Shown here: positions 34,196 to 42,256 of the stretch, piece after piece
How the letters are laid out: every line of letters begins with the position of its first letter
How positions within the stretch are numbered: position 1 is the stretch's first letter
Source of the DNA: Anaerolineales bacterium
GTDB lineage: Bacteria; Chloroflexota; Anaerolineae; Anaerolineales; Villigracilaceae
Direction of reading: 5' to 3'
Assembly (NCBI GenBank): GCA_024710905.1
Contig: JANJTV010000108.1
Location: forward strand, 1-46,135
DNA length: 46,135 bases
Made by a program: the position numbers and the translations under genes
Notes under the pieces: model-generated
The model's input: only the letters and a program-made list of their open reading frames with translations
What the model was told of the DNA's origin: nothing
The model's database searches: none

Positions 34196-35028
34196 GGCAA
34201 CTCCTTTAAAAAGTCCAAAATGATGGCGGAGGTCTGCTCCGGTCGTTCCAGCGGCACGAGGTGCGTGCTCCGCTCCAGGGATTCAATCCGTGCGGTGGGC
34301 AGGGAGCGGGTCACCCGCTGAGCGGTTCCCGCAAAAAAGGTATCTGTCTCGGCCCCGCGGAGGATCAACAACGGCGGTTTGAGTTTTGGCAGCTGGCGCC
34401 ATAATTCCAGATCACGCCAGATGCCGGTGTAATAAATCCGCGCTTCCCATTCCGGGGTGTAACACAGGGTATAGTCCTTTTCCCCGTCAGGGCAGGCAAT
34501 CGCCTGGACGTAGTTGCGCAGGGCGGTATTGCTCATGTACTTGAAGGTTTCCCTGCGGCGATATCCGTTGAACAGGCGCTCCAGGTCATCAAAGTTGCGG
34601 CGTCGGGCGCGGGCCGATGGGATCAGCGGATGCAGCCTGTGGGCCAGTCCCAGCGCACGGACCATGTTCCACAGGATAATAAAATGTGGCGGGAACAGGA
34701 CCGGGTCGATCAAGACAATCGCCTTAAAGCGTTCCGGTTCCTGCAGCGCGGCCCGCAGGGTGGCGATCCCGCCCATGGAGTGGCCGACCGCAAACATTGG
34801 CGGCTGTGCATTCGTGGCATCCAGCAGGTCCTGGGTCAGGGGGCGCCAATCCTGGATGTCTTCGGGCTGGCTGCCCGGCCAGAGCGGGCGTTGCACAAAA
34901 GCACGGATGTGGTGATCCTTTTTAAGGCCCTCGAACAACTCAAGATAGCAGCCCGGCGGGTACCCGTTGGCGTGCAGGAAAATTAGTTCCGGCCCTTGCC
35001 CGCCGTAATCAATCCAGTGGTTGATCAT
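34192..35028 (-). CDS. Alpha/beta hydrolase
   Basis: The protein has 278 residues with an alpha/beta hydrolase fold: LIFLHANGYPPGCY (oxyanion loop), GHSMGGIA nucleophile elbow, Asp in LRGAETDTFF and His in LERSTHLVPLE. The HANGYPPG loop occurs in a group of hydrolases of unknown substrate. The frame is open upstream, but that part overlaps the CoA-transferase alpha gene; ATG 35028 fits the fold. It sits between the two CoA-transferase subunits, so it may act on the same acyl-CoA or ester. Confidence 0.82.
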   Translation of the reverse strand: MINHWIDYGGQGPELIFLHANGYPPGCYLELFEGLKKDHHIRAFVQRPLWPGSQPEDIQDWRPLTQDLLDATNAQPPMFAVGHSMGGIATLRAALQEPERFKAIVLIDPVLFPPHFIILWNMVRALGLAHRLHPLIPSARARRRNFDDLERLFNGYRRRETFKYMSNTALRNYVQAIACPDGEKDYTLCYTPEWEARIYYTGIWRDLELWRQLPKLKPPLLILRGAETDTFFAGTAQRVTRSLPTARIESLERSTHLVPLERPEQTSAIILDFLKELP

Positions 35029-35072
35029 TAGTATCCACTTCGTTCGCTGGTTTGCGCGAATTTTCTCCCGGC

Positions 35073-35975
35073 TCAATATTTTCCGTAATTGACTGGCTTG
35101 CTTAAATTCTCTGGTACGGCCAGTTCGGCGTGTTTTTCGAGGCCCAGTTTTTGCCAGTATTCTTCGCGGTCTTTTACGCCATAGACCCATTCCTCCAGGT
35201 ATTCCCTGGTGGCTTCCGGCGATTCACTGATCTTGTCCCAGGCCAGGTAAAAGGCATTGTCACGGTCATAGTATCCTTGCGCGTAACTGGGATGTGCCGC
35301 ATACGGGACGTGGCAGACCGCCGAGACTATAAAGCCAGGGATGAGGGTGCGGTTGGGGTCAGAGCGGATGACACTTTCGTCGACGATTTCTTCTGCCGTG
35401 AGGATGACTTTTTTGGCGGCAAAGGCCACTTCCTTTTGTTCACCAACAATGCCCCATAAATGTGCGTTTCCGTTCGCATCTGCACGCTGGACGTGCACAA
35501 TGGCGACATCCGGGTTCAGGGCAGGGACGGTGATGACCTCCCGACCGCTGTAGGGGTCCTGTACGCGCTTGATAAGCGGGTTAGCAGCTTCCAGGTCTGT
35601 TGCGGCGGTCTGGTTCATCGGCATGAAGGGCAGTCCGGCTGCGCCTGCCTGTAAGCGCGAGATCATGCCAAAGTGGGAATACTCTTCCCACTCCAGTTCA
35701 CCTTTTTCAATCGCCGTACGGACGATCCGCAGGCTGCCAACGCCGGGATTGCCCATGTAGGAAAAGATCACCTTTTTGGTGCAGCCTGCTGCCACCATCT
35801 GGTCGTAAATCAGGTCTGGTGTGGCGCGGGCCAGTGTCAGGTTCTTGCGGCCCTGGCGAATGATTTCGTGCCCGGCGGCAAAGGGGATCAGGTGGGTGAA
35901 CCCGGCGGCGTAAATGCTGTCGCCATCCTGCACAAATTGGCGAATGGCTTCTTGTAGGGTTACGAGTTTGCTCAT
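35073..35975 (-). CDS. CoA-transferase family I, subunit A
   Basis: The protein has 300 residues and is of the glutaconate CoA-transferase alpha/IpdA type. It begins MSKLVTLQEAIRQFVQDGDSIYAAGF; GNPGVGSLRIVRTAIEKGELEWEEYSHF and NPDVAIVHVQRADANGNAHLWG are family landmarks. It is the first gene of a minus-strand run with hydrolase, subunit B, hydroxyacid dehydrogenase, HAD hydrolase and transporter. The mix suggests breakdown of an organic acid through its CoA ester; the acid is not identifiable. Confidence 0.87.
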   Translation of the reverse strand: MSKLVTLQEAIRQFVQDGDSIYAAGFTHLIPFAAGHEIIRQGRKNLTLARATPDLIYDQMVAAGCTKKVIFSYMGNPGVGSLRIVRTAIEKGELEWEEYSHFGMISRLQAGAAGLPFMPMNQTAATDLEAANPLIKRVQDPYSGREVITVPALNPDVAIVHVQRADANGNAHLWGIVGEQKEVAFAAKKVILTAEEIVDESVIRSDPNRTLIPGFIVSAVCHVPYAAHPSYAQGYYDRDNAFYLAWDKISESPEATREYLEEWVYGVKDREEYWQKLGLEKHAELAVPENLSKPVNYGKY

Positions 35976-35987
35976 CTTGGCTCCATG

Positions 35988-36464
35988 CTATTTTTTCGCC
36001 TGCTTTTTCTGCTCTTCTTTTTCCTTGCGGGCGGCTTCACGTTTGGCTTTGGCTTCACGCTGTTTTTGCATGATATTGCGAATCCCTGCAAAGCGGCCGC
36101 TGCTGGCGCGGGGCTGAGCGCCGGTGCGCCAGAGCAGCCAGCCTGCCCCCAGCCCGAAGATTCCCAGGCAGAACAGCGGAATATAGGTACCTGTATCTGC
36201 TTCTCGCACAATGGGCGGCGGTTCTAATGTAGGCGTTTGGGCATTGGGGTCGAATGCCAGAACGGTGGCGGCGCCGGCATCCCTGGTTTGCAACGCCTCG
36301 ATGGCCTGCACAATATACGTTTCGGTGACATGCGGCATGCGTTCCGGGATGTTGCGGGTGGCATCCGAGGCGATGAACAGGATCATCGAAAATAACCCGA
36401 CCAGGATGAAAAACGTTCCCACCCGCGCGATAAAAGCAGACCGATCAACGGTTTCTTCGCCCAT
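35988..36464 (-). CDS. Hypothetical membrane protein with basic C-terminal tail
   Basis: The protein has 158 residues from ATG 36464. Two membrane helices (about 14-34 and 94-112) flank an extracytoplasmic segment of about 60 residues; the tail is a strongly charged Lys/Glu/Ala helix (about 130-158). I do not recognise the family. No RBS is seen. An extended -10 (TGG-TAGAAT, 36473-36481) ends 8 bases before the ATG, so it may be leaderless; a GTG at 36482 is the other in-frame start. It lies 12 bases before the CoA-transferase alpha start and may be the first gene of that operon. Confidence 0.6.
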   Translation of the reverse strand: MGEETVDRSAFIARVGTFFILVGLFSMILFIASDATRNIPERMPHVTETYIVQAIEALQTRDAGAATVLAFDPNAQTPTLEPPPIVREADTGTYIPLFCLGIFGLGAGWLLWRTGAQPRASSGRFAGIRNIMQKQREAKAKREAARKEKEEQKKQAKK

Positions 36465-36472
36465 ACGGTCTG

Positions 36473-36481
36473 ATTCTACCA
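36473..36481 (-). promoter_or_regulatory. Extended -10 promoter at the start of the 158-aa membrane protein gene
   Basis: The minus strand reads TGG-TAGAAT, 8 bases before ATG 36464. The CoA-transferase operon may be transcribed from here, since the next gene starts 12 bases after this one ends. Confidence 0.45.
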
Positions 36482-36506
36482 CTGGCTTTTTCAGGTCTTT
36501 GAACAG

Positions 36507-36538
36507 AAAAACCCCTTCCCGGTTGGATTGGGAAGGGG
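36507..36538 (-). terminator. Terminator of the aldehyde dehydrogenase gene
   Basis: A 9-bp stem (36512-36520 with 36530-36538) is followed on the minus strand by TTTTT. It lies 15 bases after the dehydrogenase stop. Confidence 0.85.
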
Positions 36539-36553
36539 CTGCTGCAACTCATT

Positions 36554-38125
36554 TTATTTGATGCGGGTGCGGATCTGTTCGTGCATGTACAGTTGGACGT
36601 AATACAGGCCGCCCGCGTTCTTGCCCGATGACCCGGAACCTTTCCAGCCGCCGAAGGGTTGGAAGCCGGGCCATGCGCCCGTGGTGGCGCCCTGCGGACG
36701 GTTGGCGTAGGATACACCAGCTTCGATCTTGTCGAAGAACCAATCCACTTCCTCGTCGCTGCCATAGAAGCCGGCCGTCAGGCCATAGTTGACGCTGTTG
36801 GCAATCGTCATGGCTTCGTCCAGATTCTTGACCTTGCCAATCGTGGTAATCGGCAGGAACATTTCGTGCTGCCACAGGCGGTGGCTGAACGGGACATCGG
36901 TCACAAAGGTCGGCTCACAGAAATAACCCTTGTCGAACATCCCGCCACTCTTGACCTTACCGCCGGTCAGGAATTTACCCGCCTGGCTGAGTTCTTCGTT
37001 GAAATCCTTGAAATCCTGGTAAGACGAGGCGTTAATCACCGGGCCCAGGTAGGTGGCGCGGTCGGTGGGGTCGCCGATGACCAGTTTGTCGGTCAGCTCC
37101 TTCAGGCGGCCAACCAGGTCGTCATAAACTGGTTCTTCCACAATCACGCGTGAAGCCGCCGAGCATTTTTGACCCTGCAGACCGAACGCAGAACGGACTA
37201 TGCCAATCGCAGCGCGGTCCAGGTCGGCATGGCGAGAAACGATGGCCGGGTTTTTGCCACCCAGTTCCAGGATGATCGGGCGCACATACTTGCCGTTGGC
37301 GAAGTCGCGATAGATCTTCATGCCAACATCAAAGGAGCCGGTGAAGGTCACACCATCGACTTCGGGGCTGTCCACCAACGCCTGACCCATGGTGCGGCCC
37401 GGCCCGGTGACAAAATTCACCACGCCATCCGGCAGGCCGGCATCCCGGAAGCAGTCTGCCAGCAGGCGGACAATCCAGGGGGTGTCGGTAGCCGGTTTAA
37501 TGACGATCGTGTTACCAGCCGCCAGGGCGGCGCCAGAAGGGCCACCCGTCAGGGCGAAGGGGAAATTGTACGGGGAGACGATCAGCCATACGCCATAGGG
37601 GCGCAGGATGGAGACATTGCTGGATTCATAGCCGACCAGCGGGTCCTTGCCCATGGGTTTGATAAAGCCGTCATTCGCTTCCACCTGGTCACAGGCATAG
37701 TAAATCAGGTCGGCAGTTTCCTGCACGTCCCCCAGGGCTTCCATGCGGTTCTTACCCACTTCCAGGGACATGGCCGCGCCAAGTTCGAAAATGCGCTGTT
37801 CGATCAGGCTGGCGGCCTTGCGCAGCAGTTCGATGCGCTTCTGCCAGGGGGTATGGCTCCAGCCGGGGAAGGCTTTGCGGGCGGCTTCCATGGCGGCCTG
37901 GGCATGCTTTTCGTTGCCTTTCTGCATGACGGCCAGCACCCAATCCGTATTAATCGGGGAGCGGTCTTCGAATTTTTCGTCGGCCAGAACGTCTTTGCCG
38001 TTAATCAACATGGCATATTCGGTGCCGAATTTCGCCTTGACCTTCTGCAGCGCTTCATCATACTTGGTATGAAGTTCTTCTGGCGGGTTGAACATGGTTG
38101 CATAGGTCAGTTTGAAGTCAGACAT
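36554..38125 (-). CDS. 1-pyrroline-5-carboxylate dehydrogenase-type aldehyde dehydrogenase
   Basis: The protein has 523 residues. The aldehyde dehydrogenase motifs are ILELGGKNPAIV with the general-base Glu and GQKCSAASRV with the catalytic Cys; the NAD loop is VTFTGSFDVG. Length and the N-terminal arm (FNPPEELHTKYDEALQKV) fit the RocA/PruA group that oxidises glutamate semialdehyde to glutamate in proline breakdown. No proline dehydrogenase gene is nearby. AGGAGG precedes the ATG; a promoter and a GAAA-loop hairpin lie in its leader. Confidence 0.85.
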   Translation of the reverse strand: MSDFKLTYATMFNPPEELHTKYDEALQKVKAKFGTEYAMLINGKDVLADEKFEDRSPINTDWVLAVMQKGNEKHAQAAMEAARKAFPGWSHTPWQKRIELLRKAASLIEQRIFELGAAMSLEVGKNRMEALGDVQETADLIYYACDQVEANDGFIKPMGKDPLVGYESSNVSILRPYGVWLIVSPYNFPFALTGGPSGAALAAGNTIVIKPATDTPWIVRLLADCFRDAGLPDGVVNFVTGPGRTMGQALVDSPEVDGVTFTGSFDVGMKIYRDFANGKYVRPIILELGGKNPAIVSRHADLDRAAIGIVRSAFGLQGQKCSAASRVIVEEPVYDDLVGRLKELTDKLVIGDPTDRATYLGPVINASSYQDFKDFNEELSQAGKFLTGGKVKSGGMFDKGYFCEPTFVTDVPFSHRLWQHEMFLPITTIGKVKNLDEAMTIANSVNYGLTAGFYGSDEEVDWFFDKIEAGVSYANRPQGATTGAWPGFQPFGGWKGSGSSGKNAGGLYYVQLYMHEQIRTRIK

Positions 38126-38164
38126 ACTCAGAACCTCCTGAAAAGGGGTAAATAGGATGGAATT

Positions 38165-38180
38165 GCCTGCTTTCGCAGGC
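38165..38180 (-). other. GAAA-tetraloop hairpin in the aldehyde dehydrogenase leader
   Basis: The minus-strand RNA has GCCUGC-GAAA-GCAGGC, a 6-bp stem closed by a GNRA tetraloop, between the predicted start site and the RBS. There is no T-run, so it more likely stabilises the mRNA. Confidence 0.55.
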
Positions 38181-38203
38181 CGTGTGACAAAATGAACAAT
38201 CTA

Positions 38204-38232
38204 AGTATAGCGTAGGATATGCCGCGAGTCAA
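38204..38232 (-). promoter_or_regulatory. Promoter of the aldehyde dehydrogenase gene
   Basis: On the minus strand TTGACT (38227-38232) and TATACT (38204-38209) have a 17-base spacer, the best sigma-70-like match in the window. The leader would be about 70 bases. Confidence 0.75.
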
Positions 38233-38266
38233 AGAAGGAGTGTCCCGACCCAGGGTGATAAACGTC

Positions 38267-38298
38267 TTAAAAGAAAAAGCCGCCCGGGCAGGCGGCTT
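38267..38298 (-). terminator. Terminator of the VOC protein gene
   Basis: An 8-bp stem (38277-38284 with 38291-38298) with a 6-nt loop is followed on the minus strand by TTTTTCTTTT. It lies 12 bases after the stop. Confidence 0.85.
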
Positions 38299-38310
38299 GG
38301 GACGTGCCGG

Positions 38311-38679
38311 TTAATTTTCAGCCGGATTCATGCTGGTGTACAGCGCAATCTGGTTGCCGGTTGGGTCCCTGAAAATACCAAACCAGCCCGTGGCCGGGAT
38401 TTCCATCTTTGGTTGCAGGATGGTTGCGCCGAGCGATTCGGCTTTTTTGAGATCGGCTTCGATGTCGTCGCTGTTGATGTAAATCAGCACATCGCCGGGC
38501 TTTACAGAATCCGTGAGCTCGCTGAAGCCCCCGGACGATCCGTGGCCGGCATCCCACATCGTATAGTTCATTTCGGCGAAGACCTGCATCTGCCAGCCGA
38601 ACAGGTTTTTGTAGAATTCGGCAGCCTTTTGCGGGTCACTGGCGGGGATTTCAATGTGAACAATATTTCTTTTGGTCAT
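38311..38679 (-). CDS. VOC (glyoxalase/bleomycin resistance) family protein
   Basis: The protein has 122 residues with one VOC module: VHIEIPASDPQKAAEFYKNLFGW at the start and WFGIFRDPTGNQIALYTS at the end. Such single-domain proteins dimerise around a metal; function ranges from lyase to binding protein and cannot be told here. AAGGAG precedes the ATG. It is a single-gene unit. Confidence 0.85.
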   Translation of the reverse strand: MTKRNIVHIEIPASDPQKAAEFYKNLFGWQMQVFAEMNYTMWDAGHGSSGGFSELTDSVKPGDVLIYINSDDIEADLKKAESLGATILQPKMEIPATGWFGIFRDPTGNQIALYTSMNPAEN

Positions 38680-38794
38680 GATTTTCTCCTTTGGCGGGGG
38701 TAGAGGTGATACATCAATAATTATAGAAAAATTGTTCTATTTAATCAAGCCCCAGATGTGGCCGTTTTTGGTGGGAATTGTCACATTTTCGGGT

Positions 38795-40567
38795 TTAACA
38801 AGTCGTACAGACCCGGTTTTTCCCGCCCTGTTTGGAGAGGTAAAGCTGTTGATCCGCCTTGGTCACCAGCTCCTCCAGATTGGAGGCGCTTTCGAGCCCG
38901 GCCACGCCAATGCTGATCGTGATGGTTTCCAGCTCAGGGTGGTATTTTTTCCATGAACTGGTTTCGATCTCGGCGCGGATATTCTCGCACACCCGGCTGG
39001 CCTGCGCCTCGGTTGTTTCCAGCATGATCAGCATGAATTCTTCGCCACCGTACCGGCCAATAATATCCACGGATCGTATCCGGTTTTTGAGCCGGTCTGC
39101 AATGGCGCGCAAGACTTTGTCGCCGGTGATGTGTGTGAAACGGTCGTTGATACTTTTGAAATTGTCGATATCCAGCATGGCGATGCTGAGCGGGTGGTTA
39201 AATCGCCTGGCGCGTTCGTACTCGCGCAGGAGTTGCAGGTCAAGCCAGCGGCGGTTGGCAACCCCGGTCAGGCCGTCTTCGCGGGCCAGTTGTTGGAGCA
39301 TGGCGGCCTGGGTTTCCAACTGCTTGAGAAGTTTTTCTTTCTGTTCGTCTGACTGGCGCGCAGCATGCAAGGCCTCAGCCAGCTGTGCGCTTTTGCTGCG
39401 TTCGCTTTCGGTTTCCTGCTGGGCCTTTTCGATCTCTGTTTTGGCGGTCAGGGCCTGGATACGTTTCTCATTCTCCTGGGCGTTCATGTCTTGCAGGCTG
39501 GCGTGGTGATAGGCGCGATAATGCCTGAAGGCCTGCTCATAATCCCCCAGGCGTTCGTGGGTGTGCGCCATCAGCCTGTAGATCTGGCTGACCATCGGCG
39601 CACCATCTGTCTCCTGTGCCAGCTTCAGGGCTTTTTCCAGCTGGGGAAGCGCCTGGTCGGGGCATCCCTGTTTGTACAGGTTGTTGGCCAGGGCATACAG
39701 GATCTTGATGCAGATGTTCGGATCCTGGAGCTGCTCCATGATTTTGAGCGCCTTGGTAAGCGCTTTGCCGGCGGGTTTGTATTGATCAAAAAGGGTATAC
39801 ACCTGCCCCATGGCCAGCAGGGTCATGCCCATGTCGTGCAGGTTGCCGGTCTGCTCACAAAGTTTCAGGCTTTCTTCAAGGTGTTGTTTTGCCTGTTCAA
39901 AATTCCCCAGTTGGGCCTGCATTTGGCCAACGTTTTTTAATAATGTGCTTTCAATGGCGCGGTCCGTGCTTTGTTGTGCCACCGCCAGGCCGCGCTGGTA
40001 ATATTCCAGCGCCCGGTCTGGCTGCCCCAATTCCTGGAAGAGTTCACCCAGGTTGCTGAGCGGATAGGCCAGGTCTTCAGGCAGGTTGGTTTTTTCGGCG
40101 ATTTTCAGGCTTTTCAGCAGGTATTCCATCGCTTCGACCGGTTGCTGCAAAGCCTGGTAGACAAGGCCGATATTGTTTAAACTACCGGATTGCCCGGAGA
40201 GATCGCCGATTTTTTCGCGAGTTTGCAGGCTGCGCTGGTGGTGATCGAGCGCATTTTTATAGGCCCCAGACTGGTCGTAGAGATGCCCGAGCAGGTTGTC
40301 CACCATCGCCAGGCCATACAGGTCATCAATGCTTTGCATGACTGCCCGCGCCTGGAAGACCTTTTCAACCACATCCTTGCTCTCTCCCAGGATGAACTGG
40401 CACAGGCTGGTTAGATACAGGCCATGCGCCAGGCCATACTGGTAGTCCAGCCTGGCGGCCAGTTCGCTGGATTCTGTGCATAAAGCCAGCGCCTGGCGCG
40501 TGTCGATATGGCGCATGGCAAAGGCCTGCTGATTTAGGTCGTCGACTTTCTTTTCACTGGCTCTCAT
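38795..40567 (-). CDS. TPR-repeat diguanylate cyclase (GGDEF)
   Basis: The protein has 590 residues and no membrane segment. Tandem tetratricopeptide repeats (about 10-370, with repeated pairs such as ALDHHQRSLQTREKIGD) are followed by a coiled coil (about 380-430) and a GGDEF domain. The active site is RYGGEEF (GGEEF at about 507-511), and an RxxD product-inhibition site (RSVD) lies five residues before it, so it should make c-di-GMP under feedback control. The TPR part is probably the sensor, binding a protein or peptide partner. ATG 40567 is chosen over a TTG six bases upstream. c-di-GMP could regulate the Tad pili of this cell, but no link is shown. Confidence 0.9.
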   Translation of the reverse strand: MRASEKKVDDLNQQAFAMRHIDTRQALALCTESSELAARLDYQYGLAHGLYLTSLCQFILGESKDVVEKVFQARAVMQSIDDLYGLAMVDNLLGHLYDQSGAYKNALDHHQRSLQTREKIGDLSGQSGSLNNIGLVYQALQQPVEAMEYLLKSLKIAEKTNLPEDLAYPLSNLGELFQELGQPDRALEYYQRGLAVAQQSTDRAIESTLLKNVGQMQAQLGNFEQAKQHLEESLKLCEQTGNLHDMGMTLLAMGQVYTLFDQYKPAGKALTKALKIMEQLQDPNICIKILYALANNLYKQGCPDQALPQLEKALKLAQETDGAPMVSQIYRLMAHTHERLGDYEQAFRHYRAYHHASLQDMNAQENEKRIQALTAKTEIEKAQQETESERSKSAQLAEALHAARQSDEQKEKLLKQLETQAAMLQQLAREDGLTGVANRRWLDLQLLREYERARRFNHPLSIAMLDIDNFKSINDRFTHITGDKVLRAIADRLKNRIRSVDIIGRYGGEEFMLIMLETTEAQASRVCENIRAEIETSSWKKYHPELETITISIGVAGLESASNLEELVTKADQQLYLSKQGGKNRVCTTC

Positions 40568-40647
40568 GATCAAACCTTGTTTGCCTGATCGGCAAACATC
40601 TGTTGATTGTAAGCAAATCCGCCCAAGGTTTCAAAACATTTGCATAA

Positions 40648-40677
40648 CCAAAACCCTGCCTTGTTCCGGCAGGGTTT
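40648..40677 (-). terminator. Terminator of the PIG-L deacetylase gene
   Basis: A 10-bp stem (40651-40660 with 40668-40677) with a 7-nt loop is followed by a T-rich stretch on the minus strand. Confidence 0.75.
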
Positions 40678-40683
40678 AGAAGA

Positions 40684-41529
40684 TTATTCAAACAATGAAT
40701 TCCTGATGCGGGCGTTCTGAGCGGGTTGTGGGTGTGCCTGCATGAAATCATCATGCTGGCCAAGCAAGCGGAAGAGCAGCCCCTGGATGCCTTTGCCCAT
40801 TTCCCGCCCGCCCTGGGATGCGTGGCAATGGCTGGCGAGCATTTTCTTTTCGCGCATGGTGCTGTAGTCGATCCTGACGTGCGTGGGGAAGTCCACTTCG
40901 GCCAGCGAGGCCAGGTCAATATCCTTGTTGCGACCCCATTTGGACGGGTCCCCGCCTAACAGGCGGATGGTACGCACCACCAAGCGCAGGAACCCACGCG
41001 GGAAGGTGTGGAAATACAGGAAAGCGGGAGAGAATGCCTTCCCCAACTCCGGGGCAAAATCGGCCTCGCCCGCCTGGTTGAAGGCCAGCACCGTGGCATT
41101 GTGGATATGGATATGATCCGGGTGGCGATAACCGCCGATGGGGTCAAAGGTGATCACCACATCGGGCTTTACGCTTCGAATCACCTGGACAACTTTTTTT
41201 GCCACCTCTTCCACCGGGTGGGCCACCTGGGCATCCGGATGTTCGTTTTCGGGGCTGCCTGGCATGCCTGAGTCGCGGTAGCCAAGGAAGAAGACCTCTT
41301 TCAAGCCCAGGTGCCCGGCGGCGCAGCGCAGTTCGCTCTCGCGCATTTCCGCCACGCTCTTGAAACCCTGCATGAATTCGGCATCGGCTGAGCCGACCTC
41401 GCCGCGGGTGGCGCAGGCCAGATAGACATGATGTCCCTGTTTTGCATACAGCGCCAGCGTCCCCCCCATGCCAAACGATTCATCGTCCGGGTGGGCCAGC
41501 ACGGCTAAAATGGTTTTGGTTTGGGTCAT
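40684..41529 (-). CDS. PIG-L/LmbE-family deacetylase
   Basis: The protein has 281 residues. The zinc site is in LAHPDDESFGMGG (about 11-23), with the later His in YRHPDHIHIHN. Families with this fold deacetylate GlcNAc-linked compounds, as in mycothiol (MshB) or bacillithiol (BshB) synthesis, or act on other amides. The thiol pathway genes are not nearby, so the substrate is open. AGGAG precedes the ATG. It is divergent from the DJ-1-like gene. Confidence 0.88.
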   Translation of the reverse strand: MTQTKTILAVLAHPDDESFGMGGTLALYAKQGHHVYLACATRGEVGSADAEFMQGFKSVAEMRESELRCAAGHLGLKEVFFLGYRDSGMPGSPENEHPDAQVAHPVEEVAKKVVQVIRSVKPDVVITFDPIGGYRHPDHIHIHNATVLAFNQAGEADFAPELGKAFSPAFLYFHTFPRGFLRLVVRTIRLLGGDPSKWGRNKDIDLASLAEVDFPTHVRIDYSTMREKKMLASHCHASQGGREMGKGIQGLLFRLLGQHDDFMQAHPQPAQNARIRNSLFE

Positions 41530-41543
41530 ACCGCTCCTGTAAC

Positions 41544-41577
41544 AATAAAAAAGTCGCCTGGCGCATTTTTACCAGAC
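41544..41577 (-). other. Terminator-like hairpin in the PIG-L gene leader
   Basis: The minus-strand RNA GUCUGG (41577-41572) can pair with CCAGGC (41561-41556), one G-U, and is followed by UUUUUUAUU (41552-41544). The stem is short. It starts at about the predicted transcription start. Confidence 0.35.
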
Positions 41578-41582
41578 AGCGA

Positions 41583-41588
41583 ATTATA
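41583..41588 (-). promoter_or_regulatory. -10 box of the PIG-L gene
   Basis: TATAAT on the minus strand, 54 bases before the ATG; no clear -35. It lies just 9 bases from the -35 of the opposite promoter, so the two may interfere. Confidence 0.5.
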
Positions 41589-41597
41589 GTCCAATTG

Positions 41598-41626
41598 TTG
41601 CCGAAAACCCTGGCCTGCTTTATCAT
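41598..41626 (+). promoter_or_regulatory. Promoter of the DJ-1/PfpI gene, leaderless arrangement
   Basis: TTGCCG (41598-41603) and TATCAT (41621-41626) have a 17-base spacer. The -10 ends 6 bases before the ATG, which puts the start site on the start codon. Confidence 0.6.
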
Positions 41627-41632
41627 CGGGAT

Positions 41633-42256
41633 ATGACCAAACTTATCGCCATTTATATTTACCCGCAGGTGGAAGTGCTGGATTTTGCCGGGCCGTTCGA
41701 GGTCTTCAACACGGCCAGCCGCATGCACCAGCGCCTGACCCCGGGAGCTTCAGCATTGTTTGAGGTCCGATTAATCGGCGAAACCGCCTCCCTGGTGCCT
41801 GCCCGTTATGGGTTTGTCGTCCAGCCCCATGCCGGCCTGGCGGGCTGCCCCCAGCCGGATGTGCTGGTCATCCCGGGCGGAATCCACACGCATGAGATGG
41901 AAAAACCGCAGGTCATCCAGTGGATTGCCCGGATGGCTCAACAGGCGGAGATCACCGCTTCAGTATGTACCGGGGCTTTCCTGCTGGCACAGGCCGGGCT
42001 GCTGGCAGGGCAGGCCGTGACCACACACTGGGAGGACATCCCTGACCTGAGGCAAATGTTCCCGAAACTGGACGTGCGCGAGAACACGCCCTGGGTGGAT
42101 AATGGCCGGGTGGTTTGCTCGGCAGGCATTTCAGCCGGGATTGAGATGAGCCTGCACCTGGTGGCAAAACTGGCTGGACACGAACTTGCCCTGCGCACCG
42201 CCCGCCAGATGGAATATGAATGGCGCTATGCGGAACTTTCAAAGGAGATGGAATGA
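41633..42256 (+). CDS. DJ-1/PfpI family protein
   Basis: The protein has 207 residues. LDFAGPFEVF (16-25) with the conserved Glu and the nucleophile elbow ASVCTGAFLLAQAG (C112) followed by TTHW place it in the group near isonitrile hydratase and ThiJ-like amidases. The reaction is not known here. There is no RBS; a promoter ends 6 bases before the ATG, so it is probably leaderless. Its stop overlaps the start of the cystathionine synthase-type gene (ATGA). Confidence 0.85.
   Translation: MTKLIAIYIYPQVEVLDFAGPFEVFNTASRMHQRLTPGASALFEVRLIGETASLVPARYGFVVQPHAGLAGCPQPDVLVIPGGIHTHEMEKPQVIQWIARMAQQAEITASVCTGAFLLAQAGLLAGQAVTTHWEDIPDLRQMFPKLDVRENTPWVDNGRVVCSAGISAGIEMSLHLVAKLAGHELALRTARQMEYEWRYAELSKEME

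Noticed and set aside
35029-35190. Basic N-terminal extension of the alpha/beta hydrolase
   Set aside because: It reads into the CoA-transferase alpha gene and resembles no known domain; the fold begins at 35028.
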